DNA of 64,000 nucleotides, taken from Diphasiastrum complanatum (Eukaryota > Streptophyta > Lycopodiopsida > Lycopodiales > Lycopodiaceae). The stretch covers positions 45,393,313 through 45,457,312 of the forward strand of contig CM055106.1 of NCBI GenBank assembly GCA_029204225.1, read 5' to 3'. The notes below the pieces were generated by a model that had not been told where the DNA came from, ran no database searches, and worked only from the letters and a program-made list of their open reading frames with translations. A program made the position numbers and the translations under genes. Shown piece by piece: positions 24,323-36,082 of this stretch; position 1 is the stretch's first letter; each line of letters begins with the position of its first letter.

Positions 24323-25962
24323 TTTTAAACACATATCGACAACCACCATTCATCTAGAGCTAGTTCACTGGTTTGAAAAAACACATTTCTTTTGGGGATT
24401 CTCAATTGGCTTGAATTGACAAGTTCATTTTTATTATGTGGTTTCTCAAGTGACATGTTATACATAATGTAGGATTCAAAGAGTGCACGTTTAAAAAGTT
24501 GATTGCTCCCGACAAGTTAACATGATAGGGTCGCACATGTTTTGCGCGGCATGCCAATGATTAATCGTCTGAATTTGAGTGCTTCTCACATTGCATAGTA
24601 TAACAATGTTTCTGTTCCTAATGTGGCAGACCTTGATTAATGATCTTTTGTTTCCGTGTTTCTAAGAAACTTGATATGATGCATCTATTTTTTGTTTTGT
24701 AATTCCATAACCCACTTAGTTTTTTATTCATGAGAATGTTGAGCCTATTACCTTTGGCATTTTTCACAATCCTTACGGATCATATAAACCTCAAACTTTT
24801 AATTTTGATCCTATTATGTCAACAAAAATACAATATAGGCTGACTCAACATTCTGGCCCATTTCATATATCATCTAAAAGTTGATTACAATTACATTAAC
24901 ATTTATAGCATGTGCTATTTGGCATATATGTAGGCTTTAAGTCATGCGTTAATGTCTCCCTTCCGCAAATCCCCTCTTTTTTCAATTTAGATCTCTTTGA
25001 GAGATGTGGCATGTTGTCTTTAAAAGATAAACATTTGTGTTGATTTAAAACCTTGTACATCAAGGTTGTGATCTTACCTCTTCCCAAGCCACCAACCATC
25101 CAATTATTACTGAGATGCTCTTATGAAACTATGCACAACACTTTCCATTCTGATCATGGTAATTTGACTTTGACTCTTCAATTTGCATTTGAACTAGGTA
25201 CATCGTGGTGTATCTTGGTTGTCCCACAACCAATCCAAATCTTTAGTTCTTCATAATTCTTCATGCCAACGCTTTGAAACTTGGAGGCCACAACAGCCTT
25301 GTGGATGAATCCATGGTGACTATTGACAACTCAACCCCTATTTTGGCTTTGCAAATTTCTCAATACGGTGCTTAAAGGCCACTCATGGCATTCAAAAAAA
25401 TCGTAAATTCTTTAGGTAATTTTCAAGAGTCTACTTCTCTTTAATAAGGGTTTATCGATGGTTTAATTACAACAATAGCCATTTTTGGTTTTGTTTATCC
25501 TCACTCTTCTTGTCTTTTGGTTTTCCTTCTCTCTTGGTTGTGTCCATGTTATATTATTTCTTCTCTCACAATCATCCTTCATTTGTTGATTTTTTTCTCA
25601 TTTTATACATGAAGCTTCCTTTTAGGCATTTCGCACGAGCCTTCAGACTCTCCAAAATAGTCGTCGTAGATATACCAAGTTAGGTGGCACCTTCAATGTT
25701 TCTTGTGTAACCGCCCAAGGAAATTTTGTACCATCTCTTACGATTGTAGTATATTGATGTAGTATATAGTTGTGCAACACACATGCGTTGACAAATTTGG
25801 TATGAGATAAAACATTGGTCCAGAATTATCGACTTTTCCAGTACCATGTGCCAACTGCATAGTTGCCTTGTGTCATGTATCTATATGTGGACTATGCTTT
25901 TGTTGGGGCCTACATGTATCATGTATATAGAGATAGAAGAGCCCAATTGTCATTCATTCAAT
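23561..25962. other. intergenic between U1C and the minus-strand copia element
   Basis: No gene recognised. It includes a (CT)n tract and AT-rich DNA. The part next to 23560 would be the distal U1C promoter. Confidence 0.5.
24251..24319. repeat. (CT)n microsatellite, about 34 units
   Basis: Perfect CT run between CTTGGG and GCTTTTT. Confidence 0.97.
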
Positions 25963-27110
25963 CTATCCAAGGATGGTGCATTGTATGAGCAAGTGCACAA
26001 CCAAGATGTAATCTTTACCCTCGTGATGGTGTTTATGAGTGCTAGATTCATCATATGCAGTAAGCTTCGTGTTGACATCCATAGGTGTACTCAAAGGCTT
26101 ACAATCCTGCATATTGAACTTATAAAGCAAATCTCGTGCATATTTGTTTTGTGTAAGAAGACCACGTTTTCCTTTTGCCATACTTCAATGCCAAGACAAT
26201 AGTGCATCAATCCTAGATCGCTCATGTCAAAAGCATTGGAAAGATCTGATTTGATTTTATCAATTAAGCTCTCATTACTTCCTGTAATAATCAAATCATC
26301 CACGTACAACACAATGAACACTATATCTGAATCTTGCCTTAGAATGTAAAGATTAGGGTTAGCATCACTCTTTACCATTCCCTTTTGCTTAAAGTATTCA
26401 TCAATGCAATAGTACCACGCCCGTGGTGCTTGCTTCAATCCATAAATAGCTTTGTTGAGCTTACAAACAAGGTGCTCTCTCCCTGATTCAATAAATCCTT
26501 GAGGTTGTACTAAGTACACATCTTCATCCAGCACTCCATTAAGAAAAGCAGATTTAACATCCATTTGTTGGATCTTCCAACCATAAAAAGCAGAAATAGC
26601 AATGACAAAACGTATAGTTACCATCTTAGCTACGGGTGCGAAGGTTTCCTCAAAACCAATACCTTCCTACTGCACAAATCCTCTTGCAACCAACTGTGCT
26701 TTGTATCTGTTGAGTTGCCCATCGGCTCCATATTTGATCTTGTATATCCATTTGCAAGTGATAGGCGTCTTATCATCAGGTAGCTCAACCAAGTTCCAAG
26801 TCCTATTTTTTGATATAGCTTCCATTTCTATTTCCATAGCTTCACGCCACTCCTCGTGCTCCTTTGCTTTATCAAAAGTTTTTGGTTCTTGAGCCTTGAC
26901 CACAGAACCCATTAGGGCTAGATTCATCTCTAGTCTTGCAGGAGGTTTTCGATTTCTACTTGATATTCTAAGCTCTCCCTGCTCACTAGATTCGGGAGTA
27001 TCTCCCTTCTTTGCACCATCTGTGATTGATAAGTACCATTTAGGTACTCTCTTGGGAATTTCAGCATTAGGCTTGCCTTTGTCCAATGGATTTTCTATAT
27101 CAAAATCCAC
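25963..27110 (-). pseudogene. copia reverse transcriptase (minus strand)
   Basis: Begins at 27110 with the integrase-RT spacer and EHEEWREAMEIEMEAISKN, NRTWNLVELP and CKWIYKIKY. A TAG follows LVARGFVQ near 26667. Reading resumes with the motif QQMDVKSAFLNG, LNKAIYGLKQAPRAWY and the catalytic YVDD (VLYVDDLIIT). It shifts frame near 26150 into the stretch 26181-25963 (KYARDLLYKFNMQDCKPLST) and ends abruptly. RNase H is absent. Confidence 0.9.
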
Positions 27111-27960
27111 TTCCTTCTTGACTTGTACTTTCGCTCCCTCATCAAAAGGTTCAGTGATTACTTCAGATTGTTCACCTCAGCCCATCTCGTCACATGTAGC
27201 ATCCCTAGAAATTACAAGCTTCCGTGCATTTGTGTCATACATCCTGTATGCCTTGGCCTTCTCATCATATCAAGGAAAATATATTTGATAGCTTTTGCAT
27301 CCAATTTTCTTCGTTTCTCATCAGGAATATGAGCATAAGCATCACAACCAAATACTCTCAAATGAGAAATATTAGGTTTCTTTCCAGTAACAGCTTCATG
27401 AGTGTCTTACCTTCCACGGATTTTGTAGGATGTGCTACAAGCTTCTGCCCAAAAGGTGTTTGACAGACCCTTGCTTTTGAGCATCACTCTGGCCATCTCA
27501 ACAATAGATCTATTCTTTCGTTCTGCAACTCCATTTTGTTGTGGTGAATAAGGTGTTGTAGTCTGCCTCTTGATCCCTTGATCTTTGTATAAATCAATAA
27601 ATTTTGTCGAAAAATACTCACCACCTCCATCAGATCTCAAAGTTTTGATGCAATAGCATGTTTTCTTTTCAACGAATTCCTTGAATTTCCTAAACTTAGC
27701 AAAAGCATCTGATTTCTTGCTTATGAAATAAATCCAAATGCATCTGCTATAATCATCAATAAAGGTGATAAAGTAATAGTAGCCAGTAAGAGATCTAGTC
27801 TGCATAGGTCCACATAGATCACTGTGGACAAGATCTAGGATGCCACTGGCTCTCCTTGTTCCACTTTTGGGAAACATGTCTCTGTGTTGTTTTCCCAAAA
27901 TGCAACCTTCACAAAATTTTCCTTCAAAAGAAATATCAAGCAATCCTATAACTAGATTAC
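27111..27960 (-). pseudogene. copia integrase (minus strand)
   Basis: CEGCILGKQHRDMFPKS belongs to the zinc-binding GAG-pre-integrase region. The rve core follows with all three acidic residues in place: LVHSDLCGPM, TLRSDGGGEY and PQQNGVAERKNRS. The frame is open from 27943 to 27407, then a frameshift leads into the region HIPDEKRRKLDAKSYQ and a stop or two before RT. Confidence 0.9.
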
Positions 27961-28003
27961 CTCTTTTGAGAATCTGTAAACTTTGAGCACTAATATGACC
28001 GAA

Positions 28004-28595
28004 TCATTGATGCCAAAGATCACTTCGACTATCAACTGTGCTTACCATAGCTTGAGCAAAAGATCTCGCATTCAATTTGTAGAGTTGATTCCCGTTGACT
28101 CTAGCTCCAGTGATTCTTGATGTCTTTGACAAGACATTTGTCGCTGTCAAACTCAACCTTGAGTTGGTGATCAGCCATCGTCCCAATAGATAGTAGATTG
28201 TTAGCTAAACCAGGTACATATTGCACATTGCTTATCCGCTTTATCTTCCCGTTGGCTAACTTCACTGGTACCACTCCAACTCCTTTAACAGATAGCAATT
28301 TGCCATCAGCTTGTCCAACTTCATCACCATTGTGAGTTTCCTTGAGTTCTGAAAACCACTCTTTCCTTGAAGTCATGTGTTTGGATGCACCACTATCAAC
28401 GTACCAGGTATCCTTGGTTTCATCACTTGTCATTAATGTTGTAATGAACAATTTTGAACTCTCACCTGTATCATCTTCATATTGATCATCATCGTATTGA
28501 TGTTGATCAGTATAATTATCTTCATAATAATAATCATCAAATTGATGTTGATCAGCATAAGTTTCTGCTTGCTCTTTGTCTTTTCTTTGTTCCAT
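28004..28595 (-). pseudogene. copia protease and gag C-terminus (minus strand)
   Basis: An acidic, Tyr/Asp/Gln-rich spacer (DQHQFDDYYYEDNY) is followed by the protease active site DTWYVDSGASKHMT, with the catalytic Asp preserved. NVQYVPGLANNLLSIG is the flap and C-terminal part typical of the family. A frameshift at about 28100 precedes the region leading to integrase. Confidence 0.88.
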
Positions 28596-29440
28596 CTCCT
28601 TCTGTTTCTTGAAGCATTCACGCTCCCAGTGGCCAGGTTTGTTGCAATACCTACAATTTCCAAGTTTATTTTGCCTAGAATAGCCACATCCTTGACATCG
28701 GCCTTGATTCCAATTTTCTCAATTCGGGCCATCATTGGATTGTTCTTGAAATTGTTGGAATGATCCACGATTTGAGTTTCCACCTCTTGATTGGTGTTTT
28801 CCACGACCAAATCTACCACCACATCCTCTGACTGCAAGAGCTTAATCAAATCCCCTTTGTGATGACTCAAGTTCTCTTGACGTTGCTCTTCCTGCAAAAG
28901 CAATCCACCTAACTCTTCATAGGTTGGAAGATTTTCTCGTGTGGCTATGCTTGTCACAAACATCTGATGTGACTCACTCAAACTATTCAATGTCAACTGC
29001 ACAATCTCACGATCTTGTACTCGCTCTCCAGCTGCTGCTAATTGGTCAAGAATCTCTTTGATCTTCAGTAGGTGATCAGCAACAGTTGCACCATCATCCA
29101 TCCGCAATGTGTGTAGCTTCGTCTTCAGGAATAGCACTCGAGATGTGGTTGTGGTCTCAAACAATGCCTTCAACGTATCCCATGCTTCTTTTGGTCCTTT
29201 TGAATCTGAAATGTAGGGAATAATTGCATCTCTAACTGATAAGTTGATGAAATTTTGTGCTTTCCATTTTCTCCTGTCAAATGCCCGCTGATCTTCTTCT
29301 ATCACTGGTCTTGTCTCGTCACCTGTCACAATCTCCCATAGCTCCTAAATGTTCTTCAGTTTGAATTTCCAAACTGCATAATTGTTGGCTCCTTCCAATT
29401 TGCTTGACTCATTGAGGACACTCTCGCTTAGAGTTGCCAT
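28433..29440 (-). pseudogene. copia gag (minus strand)
   Basis: Probable start ATG at 29440-29438 (MATLSESVLNESSKLEGANN, then YAVWKFKLKN), the DUF4219/UBN2 gag signature. A TAG at about 29346 interrupts it, then the frame is open from 29329. LTLNSLSESHQMFVTSIATR and LLLQEEQRQ are typical. The CCHC knuckle CRYCNKPGHWERECF lies at about 28655-28620 in a neighbouring frame, so a frameshift falls before it. Confidence 0.88.
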
Positions 29441-30277
29441 TACTGAATAGATGAGTCCAAATCAAGTGATTTATCACACCACAGAACTATATATTTTTCT
29501 AGTTATACACCTGATATCGGAATGGAGCGCGAAAGTACGACTGCTCAGGATCCTCTTCAACTTGTGTGCTTGGATCCGATATTGGAGCATGCGATATCTG
29601 ACTGGAGCGCCGATGTACAACTGCTCAAAATTTTCTTTAGCTCGTGCGCTTGGATCCGATATCGGTACAGACATGCGATATCGGACTGGAGCGCGGATGT
29701 ACGACTGCTCATGTGTCTCTTTAGCTAGCGCGCTTGGATCCGATATTGGTACGGAAAAAGAGAGAATATAAGAACTTTCAGAGGGAATATTCTAGATTTC
29801 CTACTTCGGCGCGGCGGCTACGCCGTTTCCTCTTTGCAAAGATTTCGAAACGAGTGATCATTCAAACAGACAGATATCAGTAATGTGAAAGGTATGAAGT
29901 CTCAAACCTCTGAATGGCAATACTAGACACTGTCTGGTGTGATTTGAAGTACCCCAAACAAACAAATGAGAGATTTCTTGACACAACTCTCTGACAAATG
30001 ACACTTTTCACAAAGACTAAAAAAATTATAAAACTTTTCCCACTCAACAGATAATCAATCTGTCTGATGATGTCGTAGCCTTTCCAATGCCTCCGGGATT
30101 GTGTCTTCGTTCTCCACTGATAACTGTGAGCTCCAAATCCTGCAAAATACACCAAGAAAAATTTCTTCCAGTCGTTTTTGTCTCTCCAAGCTTTCACCTC
30201 CTATGAAGGACTTTCTCACTTCATTGCGGAGCCTGTGACAAGTTGTATCCACTGATCAGGCACGCAGGACTATCGTA
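29441..30277 (-). other. copia untranslated leader
   Basis: 837 bases between the primer-binding site and the gag ATG with no clear coding content. It contains three tandem units at 29514-29741. It is long for a copia leader; the rest shows nothing recognisable. Confidence 0.6.
29514..29741 (-). repeat. three tandem units in the copia leader
   Basis: Units 29514-29578, 29579-29657 and 29658-29741 (65, 79 and 84 bp) each start with GATAT(C/T)GG, contain GACTGGAGCGC or GAATGGAGCGC and CGACTGCTCA, and end with GCTTGGATCC. A fourth unit starts at 29742 and stops after GATATTGGTACGG. GATATC and GGATCC palindromes recur in each unit. Confidence 0.88.
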
Positions 30278-30289
30278 GCTCTGATACCA
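30278..30289 (-). other. copia primer-binding site
   Basis: On the minus strand TGGTATCAGAGC follows the LTR end CA with no gap. It is complementary to the 3' end of plant initiator Met-tRNA, the usual copia primer. Confidence 0.92.
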
Positions 30290-30553
30290 TGTCAAGAATT
30301 AGATATGCAACATCAAGCATTCACCATAAGCAATCACCAAGAAGGGAGGCGGAAGAAGAACATGCAATATCATTCCATCACACTAACTCATACTGAATGT
30401 AAAATGTACATATAAACCCTGAACCCTAATAGAGAGGGAGAACCTAGGAGTAGACTACTAGACTATCCTACGGCTAGTTACAGCTAGTAATAAAGTACAT
30501 CATAGACAGTAACTAGGAAGTGTAACAATGAAGTTTATCATTGATTTCTAACA
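30290..30553 (-). repeat. 5' LTR of the minus-strand copia element, 264 bp
   Basis: On the minus strand it starts TGTTAGAAATCAATG and ends TTCTTGACA, giving TG...CA termini directly adjacent to the primer-binding site. No second copy survives at the other end. Confidence 0.88.
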
Positions 30554-30623
30554 GGTTGTATCATCATATTGGTGGTTTGTTGCATGTAGATAGACCTTCT
30601 TTTTCACAGATCTACATCATTCT

Positions 30624-30930
30624 ACAAATAGATCAGAGATTATCTCTGAAACCCGAGCTTAGACGCGATGTTATCTCCCTTTTGTAGAGCATGATGATGA
30701 AGATGAATCCATTTGCTCAACGTTTTAAGAACGTTTCTCGAATCATGCGTGAGAACCTTACGAAGGATATTCATCTCCGCATAGTGTCTGGTTGTTCGCA
30801 CAGTAGAGCCAATAGGCAATTCAATGCTCCTACAAACAATGAGATTGTCATGCTTATGCCTATAGATGAGATCCCAAGTGACGGAATGCGGGATTTTTTT
30901 TATACCCAAGATCAAACATCCACCCAGTGA
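30624..30930 (+). pseudogene. Helitron helicase/Rep N-terminal region remnant
   Basis: The open frame 30691-30930 reads NPFAQRFKNVSRIM, then HLRIVSGCSHSRANRQFNAP and TNNEIVMLMP. This matches the conserved region just upstream of the Rep-type nuclease in plant Helitrons: NP(Y/F)...FR, RxYNxPTxxEVAxL and a following RD(I/F) motif. Similarity runs upstream in the same frame with one stop. No Rep HUH motif, helicase domain or Helitron 3' hairpin/CTRR end is visible, so this is a scrap. It lies 70 bases from the copia LTR. Confidence 0.55.
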
Positions 30931-31745
30931 TGTCAAAATTTAATCCACACTACATAGCATTACATAGCAATCGCATAATATTCACAGCATGGACTGCTTC
31001 AACATTACACAGAATTTGATTCGCGGTAACAATATAGTCAGAAAAACACATTGGGTCGAAAAAACACACTGGGTCACGTTGGGTTGAAAAATCTGTTTTT
31101 GACAGGGATGACATTGGGTGGGAAAATGCTTTGGATCGGATTTCTTCCATTGGGTCGAAAAAATACACTGGGTCGGAAAATCTAGACCCACCCGACCAAG
31201 GGTCTAAAAATTTTGAACCAACCCAACCCGACCAGATAAAGGGTCAGATTTTTTTACCATTGGGTCGAAAAATTTCAACTTGACCCGACCCGACCAGACT
31301 CGACCAATGGTCAAAATTTTGACCTGACCCAACCCTATCCGACCCGGCCAAGGTTCGGAAAATTTTGACCCCACACCAAGGGTCGAAAATTTTCCACCCG
31401 ACCCAACCCGACGAAAATTTCAATCCGACCCGACCCGCCAACCAAAGCACATATTCTTTTACCATTGGGTCAGAAATTTTCGACCCAAAATCAGAACTTT
31501 TCAATATGGGGTCGACTCAAAAATTCATGTTTTTTTCAATATCCAAATTCGAAATGTTTTCGATACCCAAGATTAGACGTCCATCCAATGATGCCAAAAT
31601 TTAATCCGCACTACATAGCGTTACATAGCAATCGCATAATATTCACAACATGGACCGCTTTAACATTACACCAGATTTGCTCCAGATTCGCAGTCACAAT
31701 ATAGTCAAAAAAACACATTGGGTCAAAAAAAACACGCTGGGTTGA
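30899..31745 (+). repeat. direct repeat of about 180 bp around a GGGTCG word array
   Basis: 30899-31080 and 31560-31745 are homologous (ACCCAAGAT, TTTAATCC, CACTACATAGC, TTACATAGCAATCGCATAATA, CATGGAC). The 480 bases between them are a dense mix of GGGTCGAAAA, GGGTCGGAAA and the complementary CGACCC words. The layout suggests a tandem duplication of a unit of about 660 bp or a composite element. Confidence 0.8.
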
Positions 31746-32213
31746 TTCTAATTCAGAAGATGATGACTAAAAAGTTTTTTATCACTTCTTATGTTTAATG
31801 TAGTTTTTTGTTTAATCTGGAAAAGTAGAAGGAAGGGGTTTTGTTTCAAACCTTTTAAAAAAACAAAAAACTATGTATTTTTATTTTTTAAATGAATGCA
31901 AAGTATCTTTGTTTCATCAAATGCGATTTCATTGTCTATTTTAAAAATTATTTATGTTTTTTAAAGTGATTGTATGATTATATTGTTTTTGTTGCTAATG
32001 CCTTGGTCTGCTTCATTTCTGCCCCCGACCCAACGAAGGCTATAGCCTTCTGTAGTGTTAATATTCACAGGCCAACTATGGCTTTGAGACCAAGTAAAAC
32101 AAATAGTAAATATGGCAGAATAGCTTTGAAGTAATTAGAATGTGATCGCTTCTGAAATTGCGAATAATTATGCACATCCACTGGTGGCTATTAAAGTTTT
32201 TTGGTTTTAACTC
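31746..32213. other. non-coding spacer
   Basis: AT-rich and without recognised features, between the word array and the Penelope-like element. Confidence 0.5.
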
Positions 32214-32792
32214 GTGTTCAAGGAGCTGACTGGACTTAAAACATTCCAGCCACTTATTCAAAAAACTGAGCTTAAGTGCTCTCCACGTAGTCTACTTTGT
32301 TTTAAAAAGAGACCACATCCATTGATCTTTACTGAAGACCTTGATGAAGATAGTGCTTCCCAACTAGAATCCTTCTCACAAGAAATCTGTGAAGCCGACA
32401 ATCAGTCTGCCTTTGAGTTCTATCAAGCAAAGAGTTGCCAAGTACCTATGGTACCCGGTCGTACTATTGAGTTTAAGTCTACCAAAACTGCCTACAAGCT
32501 ATGGAGCCTTCCGTCTATAAATTTTTGGCACCCACCTCTATCAAACTTTGGATTGCTCTTACTCATCTTATTGATGTTGAAGTCCAGACCTGAAAACAAA
32601 CCGCCTTGCATAAGAATCTCACTTTTGACACTCCTATTGCCTTTGATATTGTCATAAGAATGAGCAGATTTGAGCCTTTAAGATGTCCTTCTGAGCATAT
32701 CTGGGCTAGAACTGGGGGCCACTTTGAAACTGGTTTTAACATAATGAGCTTGCATCAATCTAGGATCTGGAACTGGAAAAGACATTTTTGTA
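32214..32792 (+). pseudogene. Penelope-like element N-terminal region, part 1
   Basis: LDEDSASQLESFSQEICEAD and QSAFEFYQAKSCQVPMVPG are shared with copy B. A frameshift near 32600 leads to FDTPIAFDIVIRMSRFEPL and HQSRIWNWKRHF, where the insertion begins. Function unknown. Confidence 0.65.
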
Positions 32793-35211
32793 GTGCATTT
32801 TTCTGGTCAAAATTTCAAAATTTCAGCAACTACAATCATTGATGCTGATTTTCTAGAAGAAAATGGGCTAGATGTATCTCATATGCGCAAAATCTGTTGT
32901 TATGCCACTTTTTACTGATGTACAAATGTGGCTATGTTAAAGAGTAGCTATGAAATTCTATGGCATGTTCAAATGTCATAATCAATTTTCAAATGACAGT
33001 TATATCAGACACATTAGAGCTATTTTTACTATGTTACTATTTTTAGTAAGTCTGTTAAATAGCAATAAGCTATTTTTAGCAACACTCATAAGTGACTTTG
33101 ATGGATGATAATATCGGTAGTTTTATTAAATGGCAATTTTTCGCCATATTGTAATGATGAAATGTACTTTATATCATGATTAATAAAAGATGCCCAAGTA
33201 CCTTTAAGGCACTGACTTAAGTTTCAAGGAAAGGTCCACAGGCTAAGGATCCTGCAAACAACGACAATCAAAGTTCAGTTCAAGACGAAGACAACAAACC
33301 AGCGAAATATGACAATATAATCAATGATCGTGACAAATGATACCAAGACCATATTCAATGACATTTTTGCCAAAATGAAACAAAGAAATGTTATGAGATC
33401 TACTAATAGCCTTATTGAAGGTTAGTTTTGAAGAACTCACCCTTGTGAATGTCGTTGGAAGAGGATACACCAAGGACTACTGGTTAAGTCAAAGCCAAAG
33501 CCAGCAATTCGTTAATCAACATATGTCAAATGGACTTGAAAATTGTTTTCAAAATAAGTAAATTCAAATTCTATGGAAGCGATTCAATGGGAAACAAGAA
33601 TACAATGGTTTTTGGAACTGAGAGGTTAGTAACTGCGCTCACTCTCTCTCTCTCTCTCTCTCTCTCTCACAAGGTATGGGAAAGGGAGAGGCATTCAGTG
33701 ATAGATTCTGGCATTGGGAAGAGAGGGGTTTTTCTTGTCATTCCTACATTCTGTGAGCGAATATTCATGCGTGCATTCTGTGAGCAGAGATTTGTTTATT
33801 ATTATTCCTACATTCTGTGAGCAGAGAGCATTGTTTTCTTGGAGGGATGTGAGAAGAGCGATCAACACTCATTTTTTTTTGGAGGAGCAGATTCATACAA
33901 ACATTGCTTGGAAAAAAGTCGTGCTGATACTACCGTTTTCAGATAATGGATATGATCAATGACCAGGCCTCTATCTGTGATTCTCTCTCAATCTCTCTAC
34001 TTGCCTGACTGCGGCCTACTGCCACCTTGCCTCACTCTCTCTTCTACATGCCTACAGCCCTTTTTCGAGATCCTCCTCTCTCTGCCTACCTGCCTATACC
34101 TTCTCCATAACTCTCTCATCTGCTACTGCCTACGCTCTCCATTCTTCCTGTGATCCCTCTCTGTTGTCGCGCTCCCTGGCACTTCCTCATCCGAAGTCTC
34201 TACCTGATGCGATCTCTCCCTACAGCCGAAGATCTCTCTCTCTCCCTCTCTCTCTGGTTTCTTATGGAAAAGTGAAAGAGACGACCGTCAAAGATACAAT
34301 GGAAACCCGCAGTGTGGCAGTAAATTATGTGGGTTACTAGAAAAATGCAGAGTGACTCCAAATGTGAAAGACTAGACTTTAGCTAAAGGACAGTTCCTTG
34401 AAACTTAAGTCAGAGTAAAAAGACTGAGGTAATTTTCATTGCTCATCTCTGTTTTTACTCATGTCCTAAATCACTTCATAATACATATAGAAGATGAGTA
34501 AATGCTATTCTGTGTATTATTGCAATATCTATGAATGGAATTAAAGAATGAGAATCTGATTAGTCTATTTATACTAAATGTGTAATGCAGTAAAAGATGA
34601 CTAATGGATTTACCTTCTGCAGTAAGAATTATAGTTTTACAGTCAATAATAATTCACTGATTTACTGTTTGAGGTAAAAAAAAAAACAATCAACATAAAA
34701 TAGATTTCAGTTTCTGTTTTGGTTTACCGAATATGCTCTATGCTTAACAAACATAATGGCAATTTACAAGCATAATAAATCCCATATTGCTAATCCATTG
34801 AAAAACATGGAGAAGTTATCGCTCAAAGTGGTTGAAAAACACCATTAGAGCTATATATATATTACATATTTCCAAAACCACATACATTATCATGATAAAA
34901 CCATTGAAAAAGATGGTCAAGCTTTCGTAGATAAATCATGGCAATTGCATCAAAGATTGAACAAAATTAAGTTTGCTTGATTGGAGAGAATACAAGAATT
35001 AGTAAATGAAAAACATTTATATCATTGAAAAGAATATTTGAGATGGATTACTTATGAGGTGAATGGGTTCAAACTTAAGTTACCTTCTAGTATAATCTAT
35101 GGCAATATCCGAACTAGAAACCCAATGACTGGCTTCATAATCATACCAAAACCCCGCTATAGTGTTATGAACACTATTAAGCAACACACCAAACGTACCA
35201 CAATTTCTTTA
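32793..35211. mobile_element. unclassified insertion, about 2.4 kb, inside the Penelope-like element
   Basis: Boundaries are inferred by comparison with copy B, where coding similarity runs straight from WNWKR to CGDKCKN. The left edge reads TGTAGTGC and the right edge, on the opposite strand, TGTGGTAC. That is a weak 6/8 inverted match, so a DNA transposon is possible but not shown. The inside has no coding region; it holds a CT tract (33652-33668), a CT-rich stretch (33960-34260), three copies of CATTCTGTGAGC near 33740-33830, and AT-rich DNA. Confidence 0.55.
33652..33668. repeat. short (CT)n tract
   Basis: About eight CT units, inside the insertion in the Penelope-like element. Confidence 0.85.
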
Positions 35212-36049
35212 AATGTAGATGCGGTGACAAATGCAAAAACAGCTCTTCTATTATTTGGTTTGATCATGCTATCTAGTTTATAATGAATAACCTTGCCAAA
35301 TTCTTCCATGGTGCCCCTTTACAGAACCAGTTAGATGCATTTTTCCTTTGGCTACATAAACCTGCAAGAGATGTCATTAAAGCCCACCTTGCGTTTTTGT
35401 ATATTAGACAACACATGATTGATACCGCCATAGAACTCTCCAATGACCCTACTGCAAAGCTTCTAGCACACCTTGGCGATGCCGAGAACATCTACGAAAT
35501 TGAATGCCTTTCGAAAAAACCCAGCTTCTCTACCTTACAGGACAAATACTTCCAAAATACAAACAAGAAATCAGGGGCCTTCAATCTGAACAATCCAAGC
35601 TCGGTCATATCAGACAGCGACAAGAAGAAAAAGAAATACTTTTCTAATAAAGGCAAAGAGGGACAAAGCAGCAGTGCCAAAGAAAGTCTTCCCATTAGAA
35701 AGCTGAATTTTTACCGTGATTGATCCGTGTGCAGGAAGAAGCAGAAGAAATAAGATCACTGGAGGCTAATGCAACTAGTAGGCGACAACTATTGGTTAGG
35801 AAAGACAAAGGGAAGATATTTTTACATTTACGTTATTCCAATAGATGCTTTGAGAGCATAAATGTTAAAAAACTTTATTCTGAGACTTTACTTCAGATTT
35901 TTGGTTCTATTGATGAGATCTTTGAGCAAATTGTGTTTGGTTGGAATTATTTTTTGCATTTGAAACATGAATGGTATAAGCCCTTCCAAGTCTTTTGTGA
36001 GTTCGATGTTAATGATATCTCTCCTTGTACTTGCTCTAACACTAAATGA
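35212..36049 (+). pseudogene. Penelope-like element N-terminal region, part 2
   Basis: 35283-35723 encodes NNLAKFFHGAPLQNQLDAFF, LAFLYIRQHMIDTAIEL and a Lys/Ser-rich tail (SDKKKKKYFSNKGK). A frameshift near 35720 passes into 35720-36049, with KDKGKIFLHLRYSNRCFESI and a Cys pair near the end (SPCTCSN). Only a TGA separates it from the RT frame. Conserved between copies A and B; no known domain recognised. Confidence 0.65.
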
Positions 36050-36082
36050 TTTAAAGATTTTATTTCTAAAAGTTTTGGGCAT

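Larger units (their letters stand above)
25963..30553 (-). mobile_element. Ty1/copia retrotransposon, 3'-truncated, one LTR
   Basis: Reads right to left: LTR (30553-30290), primer-binding site, leader with tandem repeats, gag, protease, integrase, RT. The RNase H and the 3' LTR are missing: homology breaks off near 25963, just after the RT palm. Only a few stops interrupt the frame, and protease, integrase and RT catalytic residues are intact, so it is younger than the copy at 5075. It belongs to a different copia lineage from that copy: the LTR and leader do not match. Confidence 0.9.
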
